This document shows positions 44,623 through 52,941 of a stretch of DNA of 64,000 bases, in pieces. Source of the stretch: CAXMST01 sp038206985 (GTDB lineage Bacteria; Actinomycetota; Thermoleophilia; Solirubrobacterales; 70-9). The notes beneath the pieces were generated by a model. That model saw only the letters and a list, made by a program, of their open reading frames with translations, was not told where the DNA came from and made no database searches. The stretch spans positions 1 to 64,000 of the forward strand of contig JBBRAH010000001.1 of assembly GCA_038206985.1 (NCBI GenBank), given 5' to 3'. Position numbers and translations under genes: made by a program. The number at the start of each line of letters is the position of its first letter. Positions within the stretch are counted from its first letter, which is position 1.

Positions 44623-45315
44623 ATGAGCGAGACGATCCGAGTTGCAGTCGCCGGCGCCGCCGGGCGCATGGGGGCCACCGTATGCGACGCCGTCGAGGAG
44701 GCCGAGGGGCTCGAGCTCACCGGCCGCGCCGATCCGGCCCTGGGCGTCGAGCTCGGGGACGTGCTCGACGACGCGGATGTGGTCGTCGACTTCACCGTGC
44801 CCGACCAGGCCCTTCCGAATGCCCACAAGTGCCTTCATTCCGGCACCAGCGTCGTAATTGGCACCACTGGGTTCGACATGGAGAAGCTGCGCAAGTGCGC
44901 CAACGACCACTGGGACGGGGGAGAGGGCGGCCGGGCCTTCGTTGCGCCGAACTTCGCAATCGGGGCCGTGCTGATGATGGCGGCTGCGCAGATGATCGCT
45001 CCCCACATGCCCGAGGTGGAGATCATCGAGCTCCATCACGACAAGAAGCTGGACAAGCCGTCCGGCACCGCCACGCGTACCGCCGAGCTGATCGAAGCCG
45101 CGGGCGGCAACGTCCACGAGCCCATTCATTCGGTCCGCCTGCAGGGCTTCATCGCTCATCAGGAGGTCATCTTCGGTGGCCAGGGCCAGACCCTGAGCCT
45201 GCGTCACGACTCAATCGACCGCGCCTCCTTCATGCCGGGGGTGGTGCTGGCCTGTCGCCGCACCCCGGCCCTCGCCGAGCCCCTCACGGTGGGACTCGAG
45301 ACGCTGCTCGACTGA
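44623..45315 (+). CDS. dapB: 4-hydroxy-tetrahydrodipicolinate reductase
   Basis: The 230-residue enzyme of lysine/diaminopimelate synthesis has VAGAAGRMG (NAD(P)H binding) near its start, IGTTGF and APNFAIGAV, and the substrate-binding ELHHDKKLDKPSGTA. It is short for the family but complete in motifs. ATG 44623 is chosen from the conserved start. It is upstream of dapA with two other genes between. Diaminopimelate is needed for peptidoglycan. Confidence 0.94.
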   Translation: MSETIRVAVAGAAGRMGATVCDAVEEAEGLELTGRADPALGVELGDVLDDADVVVDFTVPDQALPNAHKCLHSGTSVVIGTTGFDMEKLRKCANDHWDGGEGGRAFVAPNFAIGAVLMMAAAQMIAPHMPEVEIIELHHDKKLDKPSGTATRTAELIEAAGGNVHEPIHSVRLQGFIAHQEVIFGGQGQTLSLRHDSIDRASFMPGVVLACRRTPALAEPLTVGLETLLD

Positions 45316-45391
45316 GCGGGCGCAGCGGGCAATCCGGGGAATCTGGCGCGGTTAAGCGCGATTTAGGCACCGGTCCCTAGCCTGCGGGGCG

Positions 45392-46321
45392 ATGTCGCAG
45401 ACGACCACATCCGCTTCCCGGCGCAGACCACGGCGTGTCGCGCCGGCCACCTCCGCTGAGGTCCGCCGCCTGGTGTTACTGGCGGTCGCGGCCCTTCTCG
45501 CCTTCGCCGCCGTCTACGCGATCGCCGTGCAGACAGAGATCGGCCAGCGCGCCGACGAGGCCGCTCTCGCCGGCGGTCGCTCGGCTCCGGACACAGCCGG
45601 CGACGCCGCCGATCGGCTTCTACGGGTGGTGAGCGTCGGCTCCCTGATCGCCGCTACCGCCGTGCTCAGCGGACTGGCCTGGCTGCGGCGCAGGCCGGGG
45701 CTGCTCTTGATTCCAGCGGCGGTCATCGGGATCAGTCTGATCTCGACCGAGCTGCTCAAGCACGTGCTGCTCACGCGCCCTGACATGGTTTCTGATCCCA
45801 AGCTGGTCGGCAACAGCTTTCCGAGCGGACACACGACCGTCGCGGTGAGCATCGGGCTGGCGGCGGTCCTGATCTCTCCGGCGAGGCTGCGTCCACTGGT
45901 CGCCTTCGCCGCCGCCGCTCTGGCGGCGGTTGCCGGCGTCTTCGTGGTCACCGCGGACTGGCACCGGCCGAGCGACCCGATCGGCTCCTATCTGATCACG
46001 GTCGCGGTGGCGGCGGCCTGCATGGCCGCGTTACGCGCCTGGCGACCCGCGGCGGTGACACGCAGCGAGGCGATCCCCGCGGCCCCGCGGCGCTACGCGC
46101 AGCACCTCGAGGTGGTCGCGATTCTCGCCGGGCTCGCGGTGTTCGTGGGGGCCGGCGTGGTCGCCAGCCTCAAGTACGGCGCCGATATCGACTGGAACCG
46201 CCTCCATGCCGCCTACCTACTCGCATCCGGAGCGATCGTCGCCGCGGCCGGGCTGACCGTGGCAGCGCTGATGCGTGCGCTGGAGCCCCCGGAGCAGGCG
46301 CCCGGGCGACCACTCGGATAG
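45392..46321 (+). CDS. PAP2-family membrane phosphatase
   Basis: The 309-residue protein has about six membrane segments and the three PAP2 motifs: KHVLLTRPD, PSGHT and ADWHRPSD. Such enzymes dephosphorylate lipid phosphates such as undecaprenyl diphosphate or phosphatidic acid at the outer face of the membrane. The N-terminal 25 residues are basic and cytoplasmic. An additional two-helix block follows the catalytic core. Placed between dapB and an amidase, a role in envelope synthesis fits but is inferred. Confidence 0.87.
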   Translation: MSQTTTSASRRRPRRVAPATSAEVRRLVLLAVAALLAFAAVYAIAVQTEIGQRADEAALAGGRSAPDTAGDAADRLLRVVSVGSLIAATAVLSGLAWLRRRPGLLLIPAAVIGISLISTELLKHVLLTRPDMVSDPKLVGNSFPSGHTTVAVSIGLAAVLISPARLRPLVAFAAAALAAVAGVFVVTADWHRPSDPIGSYLITVAVAAACMAALRAWRPAAVTRSEAIPAAPRRYAQHLEVVAILAGLAVFVGAGVVASLKYGADIDWNRLHAAYLLASGAIVAAAGLTVAALMRALEPPEQAPGRPLG

Positions 46322-46373
46322 CGTCACTGGCTGGTCAGCCAGACCGCGAACTCCGAGGAGAGGGACGACACGG

Positions 46374-47843
46374 ATGAGGGACGAGCTTTCGAGCATGGAT
46401 GCAACCGCGATGGCGGAGCTGGTCAGCTCTGGCGGGGCGAGCCCGCTGGAGCTCGTCGACGCGGCGATCGAGCGGGCCGAGCAGGTCAACGGCGAGCTCA
46501 ACGCGATCATCCATCCGCTGTACGAGGAGGCGCGGGAAGCAGCCCGGGGCCCGCTACCCGACGGGCCCTTCAAAGGCGTGCCCTTCTTGCTCAAGGACCT
46601 CGGCGCCGCCTACGCCGGCCAGCCCCTCCACATGGGCATGCAGCTGCTCAAGGACGCCGATTTCAAGGCACCGGTGGACACCTACCTCGCCCAGCGCTTC
46701 AGCGAGGCGGGGCTGATTACGATCGGCAAGACGAACACGCCGGAGCTCGGCATTCTGCCGACCACCGAGCCCGATGCCTACGGGGCGACAAAAAACCCCT
46801 GGGACACCAGCCGCACACCCGGCGGGTCTTCGGGGGGCTCCGGCGCGGCCACGGCTTCCGGCATCGTGCCGATGGCTCATGCCAACGATGGCGGCGGCTC
46901 GATCCGCATCCCGGCCTCCAACAACGGTCTGGTCGGGCTCAAGCCCAGCCGCCAGCGAATCAGTGAGGGACCGCTCGTCGGCGACAATCTCTCCGGCCTG
47001 ACCTGTGAGCTGGTCGTCTCGCGCTCGGTTCGCGACACAGCCCGAATCCTCGATGCGGTCGAGGGTGCGGCCCCCGGCGACCCCTACGTCGCCCCGGCCC
47101 CGCTGCGCCCCTACGTCGAGGAGCTCACCGACGAGAGCACCGGCCTGCGGATCGGCGTGATGAAGGAGCCGGCCGTGACCTTGGACGTCGATCCCGACTG
47201 CACCGCCGCGGTGGACAAAGCGATCGGCATGCTCGAGGGCCTCGGCCACAACGTCACCGGCTCCTCCCCGGTGGAGATGATGGGCGGCGGCGAGGGCGGC
47301 GATGACGCCGGGATGGCGATCCAGGACAGCTTCCTGACGCGCTGGGCTGCGGGACAAGCCGCGACCCTCGGGCAGATCGGCATGATCGCCGGAAGGGAGG
47401 TGACCGCCGCCGACGTCGAGCCGCTGACCTGGACGCTGGCGCAGATCGGACTCGAGCGTGACGGCGGTCGCTACCTGCGCGACGTGGCGCTGCACCAGGG
47501 CATCAGCCGGATGATCGCCGGCTGGTTCGAGGCCGGCCACGACCTCCTCCTGACCCCGACGATGGCCGAGGTGGCGCCAAAGCTCGGCACCTTCGACGAT
47601 TCCGGTGAGAATCCGTTCGATGCCTTCACCCGGGCCTTCCCCTCGGGCGCCTTCACGGCGCTGTTCAACGTGACCGGCCAGCCGGCGATCTCGCTACCGC
47701 TGCACTGGACCGAGGAGGGCGTGCCGGTAGGCGTGCAGCTCGTCGCACCGCTCGGCCGCGAGGATCTGCTGCTCCGCGTCGCCGCGCAGCTGGAGCGGGC
47801 TCACCCCTGGAGCGATCGGGTGCCCGGGGTCTTTGCCGGCTGA
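46374..47843 (+). CDS. Amidase signature family hydrolase
   Basis: The 489-residue protein has the complete Ser-Ser-Lys amidase signature: the lysine in FLLKDLG, the GGSSGGSGAATASG glycine/serine loop and the SIRIPASNNGLVGLKPS catalytic serine segment. It contains no GatA-specific neighbours, so it is a general amidase rather than a tRNA amidotransferase subunit. GAGGAGAGGG precedes ATG 46374. The substrate is unknown. It is between the PAP2 gene and dapA. Confidence 0.9.
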   Translation: MRDELSSMDATAMAELVSSGGASPLELVDAAIERAEQVNGELNAIIHPLYEEAREAARGPLPDGPFKGVPFLLKDLGAAYAGQPLHMGMQLLKDADFKAPVDTYLAQRFSEAGLITIGKTNTPELGILPTTEPDAYGATKNPWDTSRTPGGSSGGSGAATASGIVPMAHANDGGGSIRIPASNNGLVGLKPSRQRISEGPLVGDNLSGLTCELVVSRSVRDTARILDAVEGAAPGDPYVAPAPLRPYVEELTDESTGLRIGVMKEPAVTLDVDPDCTAAVDKAIGMLEGLGHNVTGSSPVEMMGGGEGGDDAGMAIQDSFLTRWAAGQAATLGQIGMIAGREVTAADVEPLTWTLAQIGLERDGGRYLRDVALHQGISRMIAGWFEAGHDLLLTPTMAEVAPKLGTFDDSGENPFDAFTRAFPSGAFTALFNVTGQPAISLPLHWTEEGVPVGVQLVAPLGREDLLLRVAAQLERAHPWSDRVPGVFAG

Positions 47844-47874
47844 GCGCCCGCCGCTGGTTAGTCTGGGGGGGTAC

Positions 47875-48744
47875 GTGAGCACCTTCACAGGCGTCATCAC
47901 CGCGATGGTCACGCCGTTCAGCGAGAACGGCGAGGTGGACCTGCCCGGATGCCGCTCGGTGGCACGCCATTTGATCGAGAACGGCTCCAGCGGCCTGGTC
48001 CTGGCCGGCACCACCGGCGAGTCGCCAACACTCGAGGACTCCGAGAAGCTCGCGGTCCTCGCAGCCGTCCGCGAGGAACTGGGCTCCGGGACCCAGCTGA
48101 TCGTGGGGACGGGCTCCAACGACACGCGACACTCGGTCGAGCTGACGCGGGCCGCGACCGACGCCGGCGCCGACGCGGTCCTGATCGTCACGCCCTACTA
48201 CAGCCGCCCCAACGCCCTCGGCGTTCGGGCCCACTTCGAGACGGTTGCCGCTGCCACCGAGCTGCCGGTTATCGCCTACAACATCCCTTCCCGCTGCGTA
48301 GTCAACATTTCGCCGGGCGAACTCGCAGCTCTGGCCATGATCGAAAACGTCGTCGCGGTCAAGCAGGCCAACAACGACGAGCTCGGCCCGATCGAGGGCA
48401 TGGAGGTTCTCGCGGGCAACGACGAGAGCTTCCTGCGCGCCCTGCAGAGCGGCGGCACGGGAGGCATCCTGGTCGCCAGCCACCTGGTCGGTCCGCAGAT
48501 GGCCCAGATCTACGACGCGGTGCAGTCCGGCGATGAGGAGCGCGCCGCTGAGATCGATACTGACCTGCAGCCCCTGTACGCTGCGCTTGGCGTGACCACC
48601 AATCCGATCCCGATCAAAACCGCCCTTTCGATGCTCGGGATCTGCTCCGACCGTATGCGCCTGCCCATGGTCCCGGCCACGGCCCCCGAGCGCGCCTGCG
48701 TCCGCGCCGAGCTCGACCGGCTCGGAATAGCAGCCGGCGCATGA
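47875..48744 (+). CDS. dapA: 4-hydroxy-tetrahydrodipicolinate synthase
   Basis: The 289-residue aldolase-like enzyme condenses pyruvate with aspartate semialdehyde. Catalytic lysine lies in VVAVKQANND, the tyrosine in IAYNIPSR and GTTGESPTL is the substrate-binding loop. GTG 47875 is chosen because STFTGVITAMVTPF is the conserved start. The stop overlaps rnj, so the two genes are coupled, as in B. subtilis where rnjB follows dapA. Confidence 0.95.
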   Translation: MSTFTGVITAMVTPFSENGEVDLPGCRSVARHLIENGSSGLVLAGTTGESPTLEDSEKLAVLAAVREELGSGTQLIVGTGSNDTRHSVELTRAATDAGADAVLIVTPYYSRPNALGVRAHFETVAAATELPVIAYNIPSRCVVNISPGELAALAMIENVVAVKQANNDELGPIEGMEVLAGNDESFLRALQSGGTGGILVASHLVGPQMAQIYDAVQSGDEERAAEIDTDLQPLYAALGVTTNPIPIKTALSMLGICSDRMRLPMVPATAPERACVRAELDRLGIAAGA

Positions 48745-50402
48745 GCGAGCCGAAGCTGCGACTGCTGCCGCTCGGCGGCCTGGGCGAGATCGGCAAGAAC
48801 ATGATGGTGATCGAGCTCGATCGCAAGATCGTGATCGTCGATACGGGGCTGATGTTCCCCACGGCAGAGATGCTCGGAATCGACCTCGTGCTGCCCGACT
48901 TCTCCTACCTTCGCGACCGGCTCGACGACATCGAGGCGATCGTCCTCACCCATGGCCACGAGGACCACGTCGGGGCGCTGCCTTACGTTCTCAAGGAGAT
49001 CGGAGTGCCGCCGGCGATCTACGGCGGCCGCCTGACCGTCGGCCTTGTCCGCTCCAAGCTCGAGGAGCACAAGCTCAAGAACATCCCGATCCACGAGATC
49101 GAGGCGGGGGAGAAGGTCCAGGCAGGCCCGTTCGAGATCGAGACGATCCACATGTCGCACTCGATCCCCGATGCCCGCGCCGTCGCCCTGCACACCGAGC
49201 TCGGCACGGTGCTGATGACCGGCGACTACAAGTTCGATCAGACCCCGGTTGACGGCCGCCCCGCCGACATCCCGCGGCTCGCCGAGCTTGGCTCAGAAGG
49301 CCTGCTCTGTCTGTGCGGCGACTCGACCAACGCCGACCGTCCGGGAGTGGCCCCCTCGGAATCCAGCATCGGCCCCGCTCTGCTCGACACCTTCCGCAAC
49401 TGCGAGGGCCGCATCATCGTCACCTCCTTCGCCTCCAACCTGCATCGTGTCCAGCAGGTCGTCGATGCCGCCGTGGAGCTCGACCGCAAGGTCGCCCTCG
49501 TCGGGCGCTCGATGCGCAAGAACTTCAACATCGCGCGCAACCTCGGGATCACGAACGCGCCGGACGGGCTTCTGATCCAGCCCCGCGAGATCGAGAACTT
49601 CCCCGACGAGAAGGTGATCGCGATCTCGACCGGGTCCCAGGGCGAGCCGCTCTCGGCCCTGCGGCGCATGGCCGCGAGCGAGCATCGCGATGTCGTGCTG
49701 CACTCCGGCGACACGGTCGTCTTCAGCGCAACGCCGATCCCGGGCAACGAGCGCTCAGTGAATGAGACGATCGACCGGATCTTCGAGATCGGCGCTCGCG
49801 TGATCACCGCGAAGGACGCCCCGATCCACGCCTCCGGCCATGGCTGGCAGGAGGAGATGAAGCTGATGCTCAACCTGACCAAGCCGAAGTACGTGATGCC
49901 GGTCCACGGCGACCACAAGCGAATCCGCCTCCACGCCCAGCTCGCCGAGTCGGTCGGGGTTCCGCCCGCCAACATCTTCAAGTCCAAGAACGGGATCCCG
50001 CTCGAGATCACGGCCAAGAAGGCCGAGCTCGGCAAGGACATCGGCGCCGGGGTGATCTTCGTCGACGGCGTAGATCTCGGCGACCCCGACGATGTCGCCC
50101 TGCGCGACCGGCGCACGCTCTCCGCGGACGGCCTGTTCATCGTCATTGCGACCGTCTCACGTGAGCACGGCGACTCGGTTGCCGACCCCGAGGTGATCTT
50201 CCGCGGCGTCCCCTTCCTCGACGGTGAGGAGCAGCTGATCGAAGAGATCCGCGAGGTGATCGAGGACTCGCTCGACGCATCCGCGGACGGCAACCGCGAG
50301 GTCGCCCTGATCCAGGAGAACCTGCATGAGGACGTCGCCTCCTTTGTCTACGACAAGCTGCGCCGCCGGCCGATGATCCTGCCGGTCGTCATCGAGGTCT
50401 GA
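48741..50402 (+). CDS. rnj: Ribonuclease J
   Basis: The 553-residue beta-CASP metallo-beta-lactamase is a 5'-3' exo- and endonuclease for mRNA and rRNA. The metal-binding THGHEDHVGALPYVL motif, the later LMTGDYKFD, the beta-CASP region TGSQGEPLSAL and the histidine motif ASGHGWQEE are present; the C-terminal domain begins near VFVDGVDLGD. ATG 48741 overlaps dapA. Together with pnp and rny it gives a Gram-positive type RNA decay set. Confidence 0.95.
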   Translation: MSEPKLRLLPLGGLGEIGKNMMVIELDRKIVIVDTGLMFPTAEMLGIDLVLPDFSYLRDRLDDIEAIVLTHGHEDHVGALPYVLKEIGVPPAIYGGRLTVGLVRSKLEEHKLKNIPIHEIEAGEKVQAGPFEIETIHMSHSIPDARAVALHTELGTVLMTGDYKFDQTPVDGRPADIPRLAELGSEGLLCLCGDSTNADRPGVAPSESSIGPALLDTFRNCEGRIIVTSFASNLHRVQQVVDAAVELDRKVALVGRSMRKNFNIARNLGITNAPDGLLIQPREIENFPDEKVIAISTGSQGEPLSALRRMAASEHRDVVLHSGDTVVFSATPIPGNERSVNETIDRIFEIGARVITAKDAPIHASGHGWQEEMKLMLNLTKPKYVMPVHGDHKRIRLHAQLAESVGVPPANIFKSKNGIPLEITAKKAELGKDIGAGVIFVDGVDLGDPDDVALRDRRTLSADGLFIVIATVSREHGDSVADPEVIFRGVPFLDGEEQLIEEIREVIEDSLDASADGNREVALIQENLHEDVASFVYDKLRRRPMILPVVIEV

Positions 50403-50423
50403 GCGGCCGCCTGAACTGCAGTA

Positions 50424-50442
50424 CGCGCGGCCATGCCGCGCG
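50424..50442 (+). terminator. GC hairpin after rnj
   Basis: CGCGCGGC (50424-50431) pairs with GCCGCGCG (50435-50442) around CAT, 22 bp after the rnj stop. No T-run follows, so it may be a weak or factor-dependent stop. Confidence 0.4.
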
Positions 50443-50458
50443 TTGGGGGCCGGCGAGC

Positions 50459-50501
50459 AAAAAAGTGGCCCGCCGGACCAGGGAGGGGAGTCCGGCGGGC
50501 C
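50459..50501 (-). terminator. Intrinsic terminator of the two-component operon
   Basis: On the minus strand, a 12-bp stem (50467-50478 with 50490-50501; GGCCCGCCGGAC type) is followed after two bases by six U (A-run 50459-50464 on the plus strand). It lies about 140 bp downstream of the histidine kinase stop. Confidence 0.85.
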
Positions 50502-50639
50502 TAATTGGCTCAGGCTGGGCCAATCGTGTGACCCGAGGCGATCGGTATAGGGAGGTGATCGCCGGGGGTCGTTGTCTCGTCCGCGTTGAATGATCGACGG
50601 CCCGGGTAAACCGGCGCTTAAGCCTGGCTGATTGTTCGC

Positions 50640-52148
50640 TCAATCCTCGGGATGGCTCTCCCCGAGGCCATTCTTCTGATCACCATCGCCCTGCACCAGT
50701 GGCAGGATCGCCTCGAACTGCGCTCCGCCGCTTGGCGATGGGCCCGCGGTGACCGAACCACCGTGAGCCGTTGCGACGGCTCTCACGATCGCCAGGCCGA
50801 GCCCCGTACTGTCGCCGCTGGAGCCGCTGCGGTCGGCGGGGCCGCCACCGCGCACGAACCGCCCGAAGACGCGCTCCTGCATGCCATCGGGCAGACCGGG
50901 CCCGTCATCGGCAACCCGCAAGACCGCCTCACCCTTGCCCCGCTCGAGCGACAGCTCGACCGTGGCTCCCTCCGGGGTGTGCCGAATCGCGTTCTCGAGC
51001 AGGTTGAGGATCATCCGGTGCAACTCGTCGGGATTGCCGCGCAGCAGAGCCTGCGGCTCGATCCGGGCGCTCAGGCGATGCCCCTCGGCGACGGGCTGGA
51101 CCTCCTCGAAGGCCTCGGTGGCAATCCGGGAGAGGTCGCAATCCACCTGTTCGCCCCTACGGCCCGCGTCCGCGCGGGCGATGATCAGCAGGTCGGTGAC
51201 CAGGCGGCTCATGCGGCGCGAGCTGCGCAGAGCCGAGCGGGTGGCGGCGCGATCGTCGTCGGTGGCTGCGGCGTCGGCCAGCGATTCCTCGAGCAACTCG
51301 AGGTTGGCGAGGATGCTGGTCAGCGGGGTGCGCAACTCGTGCGAGGCATCGGCGACGAATTCGCGCTGACGGGTGATTGTCTTCTCCGTCTCGGTACGAG
51401 CCGCGTCGAGCTCGCGGAGCATCTGATCCAGCGTCCGGGCCAGCTCCGCGACCTCGTCGTTGCTCTCCGGCTCTGGAATTCGCATCGAAGGGTCCCGGGT
51501 GCTCGCGATGGTTCGCGCTGTACCCGTGAGCGCGGCGATCGGTCGCATGGCGCGGTTGGCCACGGTCATGCCGGCGAACCCCGCGAGCAGACTGCCGATC
51601 AGCACGCCACCCCCCAGGAAGAGCCAGAGCCGCTCGGTCGTATTGTCGACGCCCGCCGGGCTGCGGGCGTACTGGACCCACAACGGCTCGACGCCGAGCG
51701 TCCTGTTGAACACGGGGACGTCGACGACGCCGAGCCCGTCGTCGGTGACCCGCAGCGAGCCGTCACCCGGCCGGCCGAGCGGCGGCGGGTTCGGCGTCCC
51801 AAAACCGGCGACCTCCCCAAGACTGTTGACGATCCGGATCTCCGCGTCGTCGGCCATCGCGAGCTGGGTGAGGCGCAGACAGTTGGTGCTGTTCACGGTG
51901 CGTACCGGAAGGCAGATCTGCAGGCGATTGCTGGAGTCGCGCGAGACCTGCAGATTGAAGGCGAGCTCGGAGGCGTTGTTGCGCAGTTCGTCGGCGAAGT
52001 CGTCCTGGAGCCGATTGGTGACGAGGCGACCGACGACGACCGCGAAGCCGATCAGGATCACCGCGGTCAGGATCGCGGAGAAGATCGCCAGCCGTGTCCG
52101 GACCGGTCGCCGGCGCAGGCCGGCCATCCCCGCGGCGAAGGGATTCAC
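50640..52148 (-). CDS. Sensor histidine kinase
   Basis: The 502-residue membrane kinase has a helix at 20-41, an extracytoplasmic sensor region (about 45-172) and a second helix at 175-196, then HAMP, dimerisation domain with His270 (DASHELRTPL) and the ATPase domain (NLLENAIRHTPEGA, DDGPGLP, STGLGLAIV). Layout resembles MprB/TcrY-like kinases. It overlaps the response regulator gene by 4 bp. The signal is unknown. Confidence 0.92.
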   Translation of the reverse strand: MNPFAAGMAGLRRRPVRTRLAIFSAILTAVILIGFAVVVGRLVTNRLQDDFADELRNNASELAFNLQVSRDSSNRLQICLPVRTVNSTNCLRLTQLAMADDAEIRIVNSLGEVAGFGTPNPPPLGRPGDGSLRVTDDGLGVVDVPVFNRTLGVEPLWVQYARSPAGVDNTTERLWLFLGGGVLIGSLLAGFAGMTVANRAMRPIAALTGTARTIASTRDPSMRIPEPESNDEVAELARTLDQMLRELDAARTETEKTITRQREFVADASHELRTPLTSILANLELLEESLADAAATDDDRAATRSALRSSRRMSRLVTDLLIIARADAGRRGEQVDCDLSRIATEAFEEVQPVAEGHRLSARIEPQALLRGNPDELHRMILNLLENAIRHTPEGATVELSLERGKGEAVLRVADDGPGLPDGMQERVFGRFVRGGGPADRSGSSGDSTGLGLAIVRAVATAHGGSVTAGPSPSGGAQFEAILPLVQGDGDQKNGLGESHPED

Positions 52149-52837
52149 GCCCGCACCACGTAGCCCGCGCCGCGCTTGGTGTGCAGCACGCGGGGTTCTC
52201 CTTCCTCTTCGAGCTTGCGACGCAGGTTGCTGATGAAAACATCGATCGTGTTGGTCATCGAGGTGGGGTCGTAGCCCCAGACTTCCTCCAACAGGCGCTC
52301 ACGGGAGATCACGATCTTCTGGTTGCGCATCAGGAACTCCAGCAGCTCGAACTCCCGGTTGGTGAGGTCGAGCTGGCGCTCGCCGCGGGCGACATCGCGG
52401 GTATCGGGGTTGAGCACGAGGTCAGCGACGCGCAGCGAGGCGCTGCCCCGGGGCGGCCGGCGCCGCATCAGCGCCCGCAGGCGAGCGAGGAGCTCGGCCC
52501 GCTCGAAGGGCTTGGCCAGGTAATCGTCGGCCCCCGCATCGAGACCGCGTACGCGATCGTCAGTGTCCGAGCGCGCGGTGAGGATCAGGATGGGGACGTC
52601 GCTGGACTCGCGCAGGCGGCGGCAGACCTCGACTCCGTCCAGCTTCGGCAGCCCCAGATCGAGCACCACCAGGTCCGGGGCGAAGTCGGCGGCGGCCTCG
52701 AGTGCCTCCTCGCCATCGATGGCGGTGCGGACCTCGTGACCCTCCTGGCGCAGGGAGCGGCGCAGCACGTCGGCGATGTCGTCGTCGTCTTCGACGACGA
52801 GCACCCGCCCGGTCAGGGTGTCAGCGTCGCTGCTCAT
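52145..52837 (-). CDS. OmpR-family response regulator
   Basis: The 230-residue protein has a receiver domain (VLVVEDDDD, phosphoacceptor Asp60 in VLDLGLP, lysine in YLAKPFE) and a winged-helix DNA-binding domain (LTNREFELLEFLM, GYDPTSMTNTIDVFISNLRRKL with the ending GAGYVVRA). It is the partner of the following kinase and is transcribed first. It is divergent from ftsK; the 104-bp gap probably holds promoters of both. Confidence 0.93.
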   Translation of the reverse strand: MSSDADTLTGRVLVVEDDDDIADVLRRSLRQEGHEVRTAIDGEEALEAAADFAPDLVVLDLGLPKLDGVEVCRRLRESSDVPILILTARSDTDDRVRGLDAGADDYLAKPFERAELLARLRALMRRRPPRGSASLRVADLVLNPDTRDVARGERQLDLTNREFELLEFLMRNQKIVISRERLLEEVWGYDPTSMTNTIDVFISNLRRKLEEEGEPRVLHTKRGAGYVVRA

Positions 52838-52941
52838 CAGCCGCGAACTCTAAAGATCATCCTTTCGGTTTCCTAAGCGACGCGCCTCGGCGGGGGCTGA
52901 ATTGCGAAGGGGTCCGCCTCGCCGCGTCGAAGGGGCCCCCG

